Source: Burkholderiales bacterium
GTDB lineage: Bacteria; Pseudomonadota; Gammaproteobacteria; Burkholderiales; SG8-39
Assembly: GCA_014860395.1 (NCBI GenBank)
Contig: JACZJU010000286.1
Location: forward strand, 1-43,887
Length of the DNA stretch: 43,887 bases
Direction of reading: 5' to 3'
The notes beneath the pieces are model-generated. The model had not been told where the DNA came from. It worked only from the letters and a program-made list of their open reading frames with translations, and did no database searches. Below are positions 8,104 through 20,433 of this stretch, one piece after another. A program made the translations under genes and the position numbers. Within the stretch, counting starts at the first letter, position 1. Each line of letters begins with the position of its first letter.

Positions 8104-9513
8104 TCAGGCGATCTCGTCCGAGCCGGTCTTGGCTTCCAGTCCCAGTTCGGCGATCTTGCGCGTGATCGTGTTGCGCCCCATGCCAAGGAGGTTCGCTGCA
8201 TCGATGCGTCGTCCCCCGGTGCGGGCAAGCGCCTTGCCTATAAGGGCCTTTTCAAAGGCCTGCGCAAACTTGTCCAAGATTGCGGTCTCACCGCGCGCGA
8301 AGGCGCGTTCGACCTCGCGCTCCAACGCGCCCACCCAGTCCGATTCTGGCGCCTTGCCGCCTCCGAGCTTCAGTTCCGCAGGCAGGTCGGCGATCTCGAT
8401 GGTCTGCGTCGGCGCCATCACTGTCAACCAGTGGCACAGGTTTTCCAGTTGACGCACGTTGCCCGGAAAATCCTGCGCGGCCAAATAATCCATCGCTTCC
8501 GCCGACAGGCGTTTCCCCTCTACGCCCAGTTCGTTCGCGTTTTTCGCGAGGAAGTGCCTTGCCAGCAAGGCAATATCCTCGCGTCGCTCACGCAGACTCG
8601 GCAAGCGCAGCCGAATCACGTTAAGGCGGTGGAACAGGTCTTCGCGGAACAAACCCTGGCGCACGCGCGCCTCCAGGTCCTGGTGCGTGGCCGCGATCAC
8701 CCTCACATTGGCCTTGATCGGCTGGTGACCGCCGACGCGGTAGAACTGGCCATCCGAGAGTACGCGCAGGAGGCGCGTCTGCAGTTCCGCTGGCATGTCG
8801 CCGATTTCATCCAGGAAGAGTGTGCCACCTTCCGCCTGCTCGAAGCGGCCGCGGCGCATCGCCTGTGCGCCGGTGAACGCACCGCGTTCGTGGCCGAACA
8901 ATTCGGATTCGAGCAGGTCCTTCGGCATTGCCGCCGTGTTGATGGCGACGAAGGGCTTCGCCGCACGGCTTGAGTGGCGATGCAGCGCCAGCGCCACGAG
9001 TTCCTTGCCTGTGCCCGACTCGCCGGTAATCAGCACGGTGGCGTTGGATTGCGACAGCCTGCCGATGGCGCGAAATACCTCCTGCATCGACGGCGCTTTG
9101 CCGAGGATTTCGGGTGTGGTCTCCCGCGCCTGCTCGCCGTCGGTCTCGCGCATGCTCTCGCCTATGGCGCGGCGAATCAGTTCCACCGCCTGATCCACGT
9201 CGAAGGGCTTGGGCAGGTACTCGAATGCGCCGCCCTGGAATGCCGCCACCGCCGACTCGAGGTCGGAGTAAGCGGTCATAATGATTATTGGCAGGCCGGG
9301 ATGGCTCTGCTTGACGGTTTGCAGCAATTCCAGACCGGAGGGGCCGGGCATGCGGATATCGGACACCAGCACCTGCGGCGCGCCCTGATTCAGTGCATCC
9401 AGCGCCTCCTGCGCTCCGGCGAAAGTCTTGTAGGGTATGTTCTCGCGCGCCAGTGCTTTTTCAAACACCCAGCGTATCGAGCGATCGTCGTCTATGATCC
9501 AAACTGGTTTCAT
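8104..9513 (-). CDS. ntrC: Nitrogen regulation response regulator NtrC
   Basis: MKPVWIIDDDRSIRWVFEKAL N-terminus, DIRMPGPSG, GAFTGA, C-terminal Fis HTH, downstream of ntrB. Confidence 0.95.
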   Translation of the reverse strand: MKPVWIIDDDRSIRWVFEKALARENIPYKTFAGAQEALDALNQGAPQVLVSDIRMPGPSGLELLQTVKQSHPGLPIIIMTAYSDLESAVAAFQGGAFEYLPKPFDVDQAVELIRRAIGESMRETDGEQARETTPEILGKAPSMQEVFRAIGRLSQSNATVLITGESGTGKELVALALHRHSSRAAKPFVAINTAAMPKDLLESELFGHERGAFTGAQAMRRGRFEQAEGGTLFLDEIGDMPAELQTRLLRVLSDGQFYRVGGHQPIKANVRVIAATHQDLEARVRQGLFREDLFHRLNVIRLRLPSLRERREDIALLARHFLAKNANELGVEGKRLSAEAMDYLAAQDFPGNVRQLENLCHWLTVMAPTQTIEIADLPAELKLGGGKAPESDWVGALEREVERAFARGETAILDKFAQAFEKALIGKALARTGGRRIDAANLLGMGRNTITRKIAELGLEAKTGSDEIA

Positions 9514-9582
9514 GTGTTGATGGTGGCCATTGAATACTAGGTAGTGGGGAAGCTGCGCGTTCAGCGACGACTCATTGCCCGT

Positions 9583-10623
9583 CTACTCCAGTGGTAGCAT
9601 GATCGTAAAGCAGGTACGTCCCGGTTTGCTATCGCATGCGATCGTGCCTTGGTGATGCTGCACGAAAGTCTGCGACAGCGTCAGCCCCAGTCCGCTACCG
9701 CCGTCTCGGCCCGACACCAGCGGATAAAAGATCCGCTCGCGCAATTCCTCCGAAATTCCCGGGCCGTTGTCCACTACTTGCAATTCTAATGCCAGCTTGT
9801 AGCGTTGCTTGGCCAAGGTCACCTGGCGCGCGGCGCGCGTGCGGAATTGGATTTCACCCTTTCCATTCAGCGCCTGCGCCGCGTTGCGCGCTACATTGAG
9901 CACGGCCTGTATCAGTTGCTCCTTGTCGCCATGCAGATCAGGCAGGCTGGCATCGTAGTCGCGCTCGATGCAGATGCCGTCCGGGAATTCGGCCAACACC
10001 AGACTCCTGACACGCTCCAGTACTTCGTGGATATTCAGCGGCGCAAACTTCGGCGGTCGATGCGGCGTAAGCAGCCGGTCCAGCAGTACCTGCAGGCGGT
10101 CGGCTTCCTTGATTATGACTTGGGTATATTCGCGCAACTCGGGCCGTTCCAACTCGCGCTCAAGCAGTTGCGCCGAGCCGCGCAAGCCCCCCAGGGGATT
10201 TCTGATCTCGTGCGCGAGGTTGCGGATAAGCTCGCGGTTTGCCTGCTGCTGATCCATCTGCCGCTGCTCGCGCGCGAGTTTGATCTGCTGGTCTATGGGG
10301 CGAAACTCGATCAAAAACCGCACGGCACTGGTCTCCGTCGGCGTGATCAGGCAATTCAGATGCAAGCCCGCTTGCGCCGGGCGCGTAAGCATCATGTCGC
10401 GGCCGGTATAGCTCCAGTTTTCTCCCATGGCGCTGTTAAGGCTGGCGATGAGCTCGTCCGCATCGGTGAACAGCAGCGCCAGGAACTGGCCGGCCACGCT
10501 CTTCAGGCTGAATGCGAACAAGTCCTCGGCGGCAGGGTTAGCGTGGACGACTCGCAATTCATCATCCACCAGGATGACCGGGGTAGCGAGCAGATCAAGG
10601 CCGGAAAATGGGCTGGCAGCCAT
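9583..10623 (-). CDS. ntrB: Nitrogen regulation sensor kinase NtrB
   Basis: PAS plus HisKA/HATPase; LAHEIRNPLGGLRGSAQLLERE and DNGPGISEELRERIFYPLVSGRDGGSGLGL are typical of NtrB. Confidence 0.94.
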   Translation of the reverse strand: MAASPFSGLDLLATPVILVDDELRVVHANPAAEDLFAFSLKSVAGQFLALLFTDADELIASLNSAMGENWSYTGRDMMLTRPAQAGLHLNCLITPTETSAVRFLIEFRPIDQQIKLAREQRQMDQQQANRELIRNLAHEIRNPLGGLRGSAQLLERELERPELREYTQVIIKEADRLQVLLDRLLTPHRPPKFAPLNIHEVLERVRSLVLAEFPDGICIERDYDASLPDLHGDKEQLIQAVLNVARNAAQALNGKGEIQFRTRAARQVTLAKQRYKLALELQVVDNGPGISEELRERIFYPLVSGRDGGSGLGLTLSQTFVQHHQGTIACDSKPGRTCFTIMLPLE

Positions 10624-10700
10624 ATATAGGTGTCAGTGCGGAATCGTGAATGCAAAAAGCAGGGGATGCAGCGCGTCCGCTGCGCCGGCGAAGAGCGCGC

Positions 10701-11267
10701 TTACTTGACGTTGTCGAGTTCTCTCTTTAGCGCTGCAACATTCTTTTCGTGCCGCTCCACTTCGTCCTTGTATGGCTGCAACCGGTCGAGAACCCGCTGG
10801 TAATTCTTCTCGTTGCCGGTGCGGATCGATTCCTGCTGGGCCAGCTCCTCCCTGGCCTGCGCCAGCGCCTTCTGCTCGCCGCCGAGTTCTTCCTCCAGAA
10901 TTCTCCGGCGGGCGTCATCGCGATTTCTTTGGGTGGCCGAGTCGACCTTGGGAAAACCCGCCGGAGAAGAAGCCTCTCTGTTTCCGCGCGCGGGCGGGAC
11001 CGCCGGGACTACCGAAATCTCCCGCATCACGACGGTGCAATTCTTACCCCTGGTTTCTTCCTTGATGTTGGTGTAAGTAGCGCGGCCGTTCGCGTCCATG
11101 CATTTGAACGTATCCGCCCAAGCCGGCAACGCAAGCGCCAAAGGCGCCGCCAATACTAGCCGCCGGATCACGCCAAGAGTCCGATTCAGAATTTGCGAAA
11201 CAGCCTCCGATCTATGAATACATGAGGGATCGTATCCGCCCATTATGTGATCAACACTGCGCGCCAT
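10701..11267 (-). CDS. DUF4124 domain-containing protein with signal peptide and coiled coil
   Basis: ALPAWADTFKCMDANGRATYTN signature and Glu/Arg-rich C-terminus. Exact start uncertain. Confidence 0.75.
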   Translation of the reverse strand: MARSVDHIMGGYDPSCIHRSEAVSQILNRTLGVIRRLVLAAPLALALPAWADTFKCMDANGRATYTNIKEETRGKNCTVVMREISVVPAVPPARGNREASSPAGFPKVDSATQRNRDDARRRILEEELGGEQKALAQAREELAQQESIRTGNEKNYQRVLDRLQPYKDEVERHEKNVAALKRELDNVK

Positions 11268-11390
11268 GATGCCGGGACCATTGAGATAGAAGTTTAAGTC
11301 TATGCCAATATCAGACTGATTTCAAATCGCTTTTAGCCAAGCGACCGCTCCGGTCGAGACTGGGCCGCAGCGCAGCCTGATCGAGAAATA

Positions 11391-11418
11391 AAAAAGGCGG
11401 GTGGGTACCCGCCTTTTT
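11391..11418 (-). terminator. Intrinsic terminator downstream of glnA
   Basis: AAAAAGGCGGGT-GGGT-ACCCGCCTTTTT hairpin with A/T tracts on both sides. Confidence 0.85.
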
Positions 11419-11435
11419 CTCCTCGGACCGCGACC

Positions 11436-12851
11436 TCAGCTGCTGTAGTACATGTCAAATTCGAGCGGGTGGGTGGTCATGCGGAACCGGGTGACCTCGT
11501 CCATCTTGAGTCCGATATAGGCCTCGATCAGGTCGTCGGAAAACACGCCGCCGCGCGTCAGGAACTCGTGGTCCTTCGCCAGATGCTCCAGCGCCATTTC
11601 CAGCGAGGAACAGACATTCGGCACTTTCTTCGCCTGCGAGGCCGGCAGGTCGTACAGGTTCTTGTCGATCGGGTCACCTGGGTGGATCTTGTTCTGCACG
11701 CCGTCCAGCCCGGCCATCAACATCGCCGAGAAGGCGAGATAGGGGTTGGCCATCGGATCGGGAAAACGCACTTCGACGCGGCGCCCCTTGGGGTTGGTTA
11801 CGTGCGGAATGCGGCAAGCAGCCGAGCGGTTGCGCGACGAATACGCGAGATTGATCGGCGCCTCGAAACCCGGCACCAGTCGCTTGTACGAATTAGTCCC
11901 CGGGTTGGTGATGGCGTTCAGCGCCTTGGCGTGCTTGATGATGCCGCCGATGTAGTACAGGGCAAAATCGGACAGGCCGGCGTACTTGTTGCCGGCAAAC
12001 ATGTTTTCCCCGCCCTTCCACACCGACTGATGCACGTGCATGCCGGAACCGTTGTCGCCAACCACGGGCTTGGGCATGAAGGTGGCGGTCTTGCCGTACG
12101 AATGGGCCACGTTCCAAATCGTGTACTTCATAATCTGCAGCCAGTCCGCGCGCTTGACCAGTTTTTCGAACTTGGTTCCGATTTCGCATTGACCGGGCGC
12201 GGCCACTTCGTGGTGATGAACTTCGACCTCCACCCCCTGCGCCTCCATCGCCAGGCACATGGCGTTGCGAATGTCCTGCAGCGAATCCACCGGCGGCACC
12301 GGAAAGTATCCGCCCTTCACCGGCGGGCGGTGGCCCATGTTGCCGCCCTCGTATTCCTTGCCGGTGGACCAGGGCGCCTCTTCGGAATCGATTTTCACGA
12401 AGCTGCCGGACATGTCCACCTTCCAAGTCACCGAATCGAACACGAAAAACTCGGGCTCGGGGCCGAAGTAGGCAGTGTCGCCCAGACCGGTGGACTTGAG
12501 ATAGGCCTCAGCGCGCTTGGCCAGCGAGCGCGGGTCGCGATCATAACCCTTGCCGTCGGAGGGCTCCACCACGTCGCAGGTGATGTTGAGCACGGTTTCG
12601 TCGCTGAACGGGTCCAGGCGCGCGGTATCGGCTTCAGGCACTAGCAGCATGTCGGAGGCTTCAATGCCCTTCCAGCCGGCGATCGACGAGCCGTCGAAAG
12701 CATGACCGTCTTCGAACTTCTCCATGGTGAACTGTTTTGCGGGAACGGACACATGCTGTTCCTTGCCACGGGTGTCGGTGAAGCGCAGATCGACGAACTT
12801 GACCTCCTTGTCCTTGATCTGTTTCAGTACGTCGGCCGGGGACATAGCCAT
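11436..12851 (-). CDS. glnA: Glutamine synthetase type I
   Basis: 471 aa; [54 protein letters not shown], adenylylation-site region NLYDLP. Confidence 0.97.
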   Translation of the reverse strand: MAMSPADVLKQIKDKEVKFVDLRFTDTRGKEQHVSVPAKQFTMEKFEDGHAFDGSSIAGWKGIEASDMLLVPEADTARLDPFSDETVLNITCDVVEPSDGKGYDRDPRSLAKRAEAYLKSTGLGDTAYFGPEPEFFVFDSVTWKVDMSGSFVKIDSEEAPWSTGKEYEGGNMGHRPPVKGGYFPVPPVDSLQDIRNAMCLAMEAQGVEVEVHHHEVAAPGQCEIGTKFEKLVKRADWLQIMKYTIWNVAHSYGKTATFMPKPVVGDNGSGMHVHQSVWKGGENMFAGNKYAGLSDFALYYIGGIIKHAKALNAITNPGTNSYKRLVPGFEAPINLAYSSRNRSAACRIPHVTNPKGRRVEVRFPDPMANPYLAFSAMLMAGLDGVQNKIHPGDPIDKNLYDLPASQAKKVPNVCSSLEMALEHLAKDHEFLTRGGVFSDDLIEAYIGLKMDEVTRFRMTTHPLEFDMYYSS

Positions 12852-12909
12852 TTATATCTCCTCAAGAAGCGGTTAATGACAATAGATTTCGGGAAACGGA
12901 GGGTAATAG

Positions 12910-12925
12910 AGCAGAAAACATGCCA
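12910..12925 (-). promoter_or_regulatory. Sigma54 -24/-12 promoter of glnA
   Basis: Minus strand TGGCATGTTTTCTGCT has GG-N10-GC spacing and is close to TGGCACG-N4-TTGCW. Confidence 0.7.
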
Positions 12926-13019
12926 TCCGGCGAAATGCGAGCAGAGCATTGTGCCACAAGCGAAGTCGGCTTGTGAATACAGGCCGGAACGCCCTTATTT
13001 AGTGCAAGCGAAGACTTCT

Positions 13020-13036
13020 TGCACCCGTGTTGTGCA
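13020..13036. promoter_or_regulatory. NtrC enhancer site upstream of glnA
   Basis: TGCACCCGTGTTGTGCA fits TGCAC-N7-GTGCA and lies about 130 bp upstream of the predicted sigma54 start. Confidence 0.6.
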
Positions 13037-13125
13037 TAGGCTTATGGTTTGAGAATGATACCCGTTCTTCTGGTTCCCGAGCTTATACTTTGCCTCCCAC
13101 AAATCCGTCTTGCCCGCAAACCATC

Positions 13126-13578
13126 ATGGACGCTACACAAGAAATCCTGGCCAAAGCTCGCGAGCGTGCGCTGGAACTGAAGCTGCCCTATGCTGGCGCG
13201 CTGCTGCCGGTCGAAGCGCATACCCTGATGCAGCGCCTGCCCGAAGCCAGGCTGGTGGACGTGCGCAGCCGCGCCGAGCTCGAATGGGTAGGTCTGGTTC
13301 CGGGCAGCGTAGCAATCGAATGGAATAGTTGGCCTGGCAGCAACCGCAATCTTGATTTCATTGCCCAGTTCGAAGCTTCGATCGACAAGAACGCGACCGT
13401 CATGCTCATTTGCCGCAGCGGCGTACGCTCCCACCACGCCGCGATCGCCCTGACCCGGATCGGCTACGCCCATGCCTACAACGTGCTGCAGGGTTTCGAG
13501 GGCGACAAAGATCCGAACGGCCAGCGCAATAAGTTGGGCGGATGGCGCGCGGCCGGTCTGCCCTGGAAGCAGAGTTGA
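13126..13578 (+). CDS. Rhodanese-like domain protein
   Basis: LVDVRSRAELEWVGLVPGSVAIEW; active-site loop CRSGVRSHHAA. Confidence 0.88.
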   Translation: MDATQEILAKARERALELKLPYAGALLPVEAHTLMQRLPEARLVDVRSRAELEWVGLVPGSVAIEWNSWPGSNRNLDFIAQFEASIDKNATVMLICRSGVRSHHAAIALTRIGYAHAYNVLQGFEGDKDPNGQRNKLGGWRAAGLPWKQS

Positions 13579-13715
13579 TCGATGATAATCTTGCTCTAGT
13601 AGAGCGTTGAAGCAGTGGGGCACGCACCCTTTTTATCCCCCAATTCGGCAGCCGTTCAAGTTCCACGAGCGCCTTCCTGTAAAATCGCGGCACTTGTCTT
13701 TCGTCCGGATTTCCC

Positions 13716-15317
13716 GTGTCCAACTCTACATTCGGTACCCGCGGCATGGCGGTGGCACCACACGCGCTTGCCGCGCAGGCGGCGCTGGCAGTGTTGCGCG
13801 AAGGCGGCAACGCAATCGAAGCCATGATCGCCGCCGCTGCAAGCATCGCCGTGGTCTACCCGCACATGAATTCCATCGGCGGCGACGCCTTCTGGCTGAT
13901 CCACGTGCCTGGACAGCCGCCACGCGCCATCGACGCCTGCGGCGCAGCCGCGGCAGCGGCTTCGCTAGGCTGGTATGCCGAACGCGGCATCACCGAGACC
14001 ATTCCGTTTCGCGGCGGCGTCGCCGCCAACACCGTCGCCGGCACCATTTCCGGTTGGAATGCAGCCTACGAATTCAGCAGGAAAGAGCTTGGCGGAAAGC
14101 TACCGCTATCCCGTCTTTTCGCCGATGCCATTCACTATGCCGAAAACGGCATGTCCGTCACCCGCAGCCAGCATGCCACCACGGCGGCAAAGCTGGCCGG
14201 ACTCAGGGGAGTGCAAGGTTTCGACGAAACTTACCTGGTGCAGGGTGCGCCGCCGGAAACCGGAAGTATCTTCGTGCAACAGCGCCTGGGCGCGACCCTA
14301 AGACACCTTGCGCAAGCAGGGCTAGACGATTTTTACCGTGGCGAACTGACCGAGTCGCTCGTGCGCGATCTGGCGGCGACGGGCAGTCCGCTCGCGCTAA
14401 GCGATCTGCACCGGCAACAGGCGCAATGGTGCAAGCCGCTTGCGCTCAAACATTCTCTGGGCACGCTGTACAACATGACGCCGCCGACACAGGGGCTGAT
14501 ATCGCTGTTGATCCTCGGCTTACTCGATGTCCTCGAAATCGGCAAAGTCGATCGTGCGAGCGCCGACTACGTGCACCTGTGCGTGGAAGCCACCAAGCAG
14601 GCTTTCGCCATCCGCGACCGCAGCATCACCGATCCGGCCTACATGAAGGTCGATGCGCAAAGTTTCCTCGAGCCCGCGGCCGTGCGCGCGTTGGCCGCCA
14701 ATATCGACCGCACCAAAGCCGCGCCCTGGGGCGCAGGCAAAGGTCCAGCCGACACCGTGTGGATGGGCGTGATCGACGGCGCGGGACGCGCCGTGACTTT
14801 CATCCAGAGCACTTATCACGAGTACGGCAGCGGCGTGGTGCTGAGGGACAGCGGTATCGTTTGGCAGAACCGCGGCTGCAGCTTCTCGCTCGACGAACAT
14901 GCGCTGAACGCTTTGCGGCCGCTGCGCAAACCCTTCCACACGCTCAACCCCGCGCTGGCGCTGTTCGACGACGGCCGCAGCATGGTCTACGGCAACATGG
15001 GCGGCGACGGCCAGCCGCAGAGCCAGAGCGCGGTGTTCACGCGCTATGCATGTTTCGGCATGAATCCACAAGAGGCCGTGGACGCGCCGCGCTGGCTGCT
15101 TGGACGCACCTGGGGACAGAGCAGTGACACGCTCAAACTGGAGTCGCGTTTTCCCGCCGAAGTCGTCGACCTGCTGCGGCGCTATGGCCATGAGGTCGAG
15201 CTGCTACAGGCCTGGGACGAAACCATGGGGCATGCCGGCGCCATCGTGCGCCATGCCAACGGCGTGCTAGAAGGCGGCGCCGACCCGCGCTCGGATGGCG
15301 CGGTCGCCGCCTTCTGA
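13716..15317 (+). CDS. Gamma-glutamyltransferase family protein
   Basis: GMAVAPHALAAQAALAVLREGGNAIEAMIAAAA; putative catalytic Thr in DTVWMGVIDGAGRAVTFIQS; YGNMGGDGQPQSQ. GTG start. Confidence 0.9.
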   Translation: MSNSTFGTRGMAVAPHALAAQAALAVLREGGNAIEAMIAAAASIAVVYPHMNSIGGDAFWLIHVPGQPPRAIDACGAAAAAASLGWYAERGITETIPFRGGVAANTVAGTISGWNAAYEFSRKELGGKLPLSRLFADAIHYAENGMSVTRSQHATTAAKLAGLRGVQGFDETYLVQGAPPETGSIFVQQRLGATLRHLAQAGLDDFYRGELTESLVRDLAATGSPLALSDLHRQQAQWCKPLALKHSLGTLYNMTPPTQGLISLLILGLLDVLEIGKVDRASADYVHLCVEATKQAFAIRDRSITDPAYMKVDAQSFLEPAAVRALAANIDRTKAAPWGAGKGPADTVWMGVIDGAGRAVTFIQSTYHEYGSGVVLRDSGIVWQNRGCSFSLDEHALNALRPLRKPFHTLNPALALFDDGRSMVYGNMGGDGQPQSQSAVFTRYACFGMNPQEAVDAPRWLLGRTWGQSSDTLKLESRFPAEVVDLLRRYGHEVELLQAWDETMGHAGAIVRHANGVLEGGADPRSDGAVAAF

Positions 15318-15372
15318 AATCGCAACCGTAACTTGCGCGCCTTCCCCGGCAGACTCGTGCCGGAATGAACGC

Positions 15373-16197
15373 CTAGTGCACGGACCAGTCCACGATTCCA
15401 GAGTAGGCGGTGCCCAGCACCACCAGCCCGAACACGATGCGGTACCAGGCGAATGGCGTGAAATCGTGGTTGGAGATATAGCGCAGCAGCCAGCGCACGC
15501 ACAGGAACGCCGACGCAAACGCGGCGATGAACCCGACCGCCCACATTCCCCAGTCGTCCAACGATAGCAGCGCGCGCTCCTTGTACATCTGATAGGCGGA
15601 AGCCGCAAACAGCGTCGGGATCGCGAGGAAGAACGAAAATTCGGTCGCCGCCTTGCGCGACAGGCCGAACAGCAAGCCGCCGATGATCGTGGCGCCCGAG
15701 CGCGATGTCCCGGGGATCAGCGCGAATGCCTGAGCGAACCCCAGTTTGAGCGCATCGGTCCAGCGCAGGTCCTCGACTTCGCGGATGCGCACGGTGTGCT
15801 CACGCCGTTCCGCCCAGAGAATGATGAAACCACCGACGATGAAGGCCAGCGCCACCGGCACCGGCTGGAACAGCTGCGCCTTGATCGCCTTTCCGAACGC
15901 CAGACCCAGCACCGCGGCCGGAATGAATGCGATCACGAGGTTGAGCGCGAAGCGCTGTGCCTCGCGCTCCGAGCCCAGGCCGGAGATCACCGAGGCGATT
16001 TTGGTACGGTATTCCCAGCACACCGCGAGGATCGCGCCGCACTGGATCACGATCTCGAACAGCTTGCCCCGATCGTCGTTGAAATTGAGCAGATCACCGG
16101 CAAGAATGAGGTGGCCAGTGCTGGAGATCGGCAGGAATTCGGTGAGGCCTTCGACCACACCGAGTATCAGCGCTTTGATGAGTATGACTATGTCCAT
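15373..16197 (-). CDS. uppP: Undecaprenyl-diphosphatase UppP/BacA
   Basis: [30 protein letters not shown] motifs. Confidence 0.95.
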   Translation of the reverse strand: MDIVILIKALILGVVEGLTEFLPISSTGHLILAGDLLNFNDDRGKLFEIVIQCGAILAVCWEYRTKIASVISGLGSEREAQRFALNLVIAFIPAAVLGLAFGKAIKAQLFQPVPVALAFIVGGFIILWAERREHTVRIREVEDLRWTDALKLGFAQAFALIPGTSRSGATIIGGLLFGLSRKAATEFSFFLAIPTLFAASAYQMYKERALLSLDDWGMWAVGFIAAFASAFLCVRWLLRYISNHDFTPFAWYRIVFGLVVLGTAYSGIVDWSVH

Positions 16198-16297
16198 GTG
16201 CCGCATTGTAAGCGCTGGCGGCGGCCCGCATTCGTGGCGACGCCAAAAAGATTGCGCCTGCCGGCCGTCGTAGCGTCGCCGCTAGCCCGCGTTGCAC

Positions 16298-16324
16298 AAA
16301 AAAACGGCGCGTGAACGCGCCGTT
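16298..16324 (-). terminator. Intrinsic terminator of thiC
   Basis: ACGGCGCGT-GA-ACGCGCCGT hairpin preceded on + by an A tract, which is a U tract on the minus transcript. Confidence 0.8.
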
Positions 16325-16345
16325 GTATTCCCGATAGCAGAGCGC

Positions 16346-18244
<1,899 letters not shown>

Positions 18245-18281
18245 CTAGTAAGCGCAGGAGCGAAGGCAGGAGGGAGGTCTG

Positions 18282-18376
18282 CTCACGCTTCCCTGCGGCG
18301 GCATTATCCGCATCAGGTTCTAAGGGACTCTCTCACCCGCGCTGCATGTTTCGACTATGCGCGCAGGACCCCTAAC
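18282..18376 (-). ncRNA. TPP (THI-element) riboswitch upstream of thiC
   Basis: Minus strand GGGGTCCTGCG...GGGTGAGAGAGTCCCTTAGAACCTGATGCGGATAATGCCGCCGCAGGGAAG matches the TPP aptamer core. Confidence 0.93.
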
Positions 18377-18483
18377 GTCAGGCAGCCAAGTTACCGCAAT
18401 CGCACTAGCTTTGCAATGCGCGCTGCTCGCGCCGTCACCGGCCGGTTCGCCGCCGCGGCTGAAACGAATAGCGCACAAAGCGA

Positions 18484-18512
18484 TTGACTGCATCGATTTC
18501 CTTATATATATT
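18484..18512 (+). promoter_or_regulatory. Sigma70-type promoter of the tetR-RND locus
   Basis: TTGACT-N17-TATATT directly upstream of the palindromic operator. Confidence 0.6.
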
Positions 18513-18526
18513 ACTGACCGGTCAGT
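18513..18526. promoter_or_regulatory. Putative TetR-family operator palindrome ACTGACCGGTCAGT
   Basis: Perfect 14-bp palindrome at the predicted transcription start, 13 nt before the regulator ATG. Confidence 0.7.
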
Positions 18527-18539
18527 TATCTATATAATC

Positions 18540-19214
18540 ATGAACGCCCCCGAAAAGAAGCCGCAGCCCCGCTGGGCGCGCCGCAAGGATGCGCGCCCGG
18601 AGGAAATCATCGCCGCCGCGCTCGACTTGTTCGTCGAGCGCGGATTCGCCGCCACGCGGCTGGACGACGTCGCCGCGCGCGCCGGCGTGAGCAAGGGCAC
18701 GCTGTATCTTTATTTCGAGAACAAGGAAGACCTGTTCAAGGCGGTGGTGCGCGGCAACGTGCTGCCGGTGCTGGAGCATGGCGAGGAACTCGTGGAACAA
18801 TTTTCCGGCAGCTCCGCGGACTTGGTGCAACAGCTGGTGCGCGGCTGGTGGGAACTGACCGGGTCGACCAAAATCGCCGGCATCCCGAAGCTCATCATTG
18901 CGGAGGCCGGCAACTTTCCCGATCTCGCCAAGTTCTATTACGACGAAGTGATTCAGCGCGCCCTGTCCATGTTCCGCCGCGTGCTGGCCCGCGGCACCGA
19001 CGCTGGCGAGTTCCGCGCGGTCGATGCGGACCATCTGGTGCATGTCGCGCTCGCGCCGCTGGTGATGCTCGCCGTATGGCGCCACTCGTTTGCCTGCTGC
19101 GAACAGGAAGAGCTGCAGCCGGAGCGCTACCTGGACGCCTATCTGGATATGGTATTGCACAGCCTGAGTAAACCGCAGGCGCAGGAGAAGAAGCATGTCC
19201 GCAAGAAAAGCTAA
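18540..19214 (+). CDS. TetR/AcrR-family transcriptional regulator
   Basis: HTH IIAAALDLFVERGFAATRLDDVAARAGVSKGTLYLYFENKEDLF. Confidence 0.93.
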   Translation: MNAPEKKPQPRWARRKDARPEEIIAAALDLFVERGFAATRLDDVAARAGVSKGTLYLYFENKEDLFKAVVRGNVLPVLEHGEELVEQFSGSSADLVQQLVRGWWELTGSTKIAGIPKLIIAEAGNFPDLAKFYYDEVIQRALSMFRRVLARGTDAGEFRAVDADHLVHVALAPLVMLAVWRHSFACCEQEELQPERYLDAYLDMVLHSLSKPQAQEKKHVRKKS

Positions 19215-20319
19215 ACACTGGTGGCTGGCCGCCGGCGGCCTTGTTATTGTGGTTGTCGCCACCGTTCTCGTCACTCACGAAAACAGCGTCGCCTCGGCCC
19301 AGCCGACCAGCGCGCCGGTGATCGAGTTCGCGGCTAGCGACCTGGTGCAGCCGCTGACGCGCGAGCTGCGCCTGTCGATTTCCGTCACCGGAACGCTGCA
19401 GCCGCGCAACTGGACCACGGTCAAGGCCAAAGTCGCGGGCGAGCTGACGACGATACTCGTACGCGAAGGCGAGGCCGTCCGACCCGGGCAGGTGTTGGCG
19501 CGCATCGATCCCCAGGATGCACAGGCGCGCCTGGACGAGAAAACCGCAGACCTCGAGGCCGGCCGCGCGCAGTTGGCGCTGGCGCAAAAGAACCGCGCCA
19601 ACAACCTGGCGCTGCTGCAGCAGAAGTTCATCTCGCAAAACGCATTCGACAGTGCGCAAAGCAGCTATCAGGTTTCGGAGGCGAGGTTGAAGGCGCTGGA
19701 GGCGCAGGTTGCGCTGGCGAAGAAGGCGCTCGCCGATACCGTGATCAGCGCGCCACAGGCGGGTATCGTCTCGCAGCGTCACGCGCAGCAGGGGGAAAAG
19801 CTTCCGGTCGACGGCAAGATCGTCACGCTGGTGGACCTCGCCGAAATGGAAGTCGAGGCGGCTGTGCCCGCAAGCGACATCCCCAGCATCCACGTGGGGC
19901 AGGAAGTGAGCTTCCGCGTCGAGGGCTTCGGCGAGCGCGAATTCCGCGGCCACATCGACCGCATCAATCCGGCGACGCAAACCGGTTCGCGCTCCATCCT
20001 CGTATACGCACTACTGCCCAATGACGACAGCGCGCTCAAGGGCGGCATGTTCGCCAAGGGCAGCATCACGCTGAGCCGGATCGAATCCGCACAGGTACTG
20101 CCGCTTTCCGCAGTGCGCGAAGAAGACGGCAAGGCTTACGTGCTGCGCGTAGACAAGGACAGACTGGAACGACGCCCGGTAACGCTCGGCCTCAGGAACG
20201 CGGACGAGGGCGTGGTGCAGATCGTCGACGGCCTGGACGCGCAAAGCCGGGTAGTCCGCGCAAACTCGGGCACGTACAAGCCCGGCACCGCGGTAAAAGT
20301 CGCGCCGGCGCGCAACTAG
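19195..20319 (+). CDS. RND efflux periplasmic adaptor (MFP) subunit
   Basis: N-terminal TM, lipoyl/HlyD region GELTTILVREGEAVRPGQVLARIDPQDAQARL, ADTVISAPQAGIVSQRHAQQGEKL. Confidence 0.93.
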   Translation: MSARKAKHWWLAAGGLVIVVVATVLVTHENSVASAQPTSAPVIEFAASDLVQPLTRELRLSISVTGTLQPRNWTTVKAKVAGELTTILVREGEAVRPGQVLARIDPQDAQARLDEKTADLEAGRAQLALAQKNRANNLALLQQKFISQNAFDSAQSSYQVSEARLKALEAQVALAKKALADTVISAPQAGIVSQRHAQQGEKLPVDGKIVTLVDLAEMEVEAAVPASDIPSIHVGQEVSFRVEGFGEREFRGHIDRINPATQTGSRSILVYALLPNDDSALKGGMFAKGSITLSRIESAQVLPLSAVREEDGKAYVLRVDKDRLERRPVTLGLRNADEGVVQIVDGLDAQSRVVRANSGTYKPGTAVKVAPARN

Positions 20320-20433
20320 GCGAAACCCGCGGAGCGCGGGGTAGGCGTGGGGCTCTTGCGTTCCCACCGCGCTTTCCTCGTTTCGTAACGCACTCCGAAC
20401 CGCGCCGCGCGGCTCGAACAGGAATTCAGCCAC

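Noticed and set aside
11469-12644. 391-aa plus-strand ORF opposite glnA, and other long antisense ORFs (6859-7737, 8077-8973, 16292-17704)
   Set aside because: Mirror ORFs of well-identified genes; no recognisable domains.
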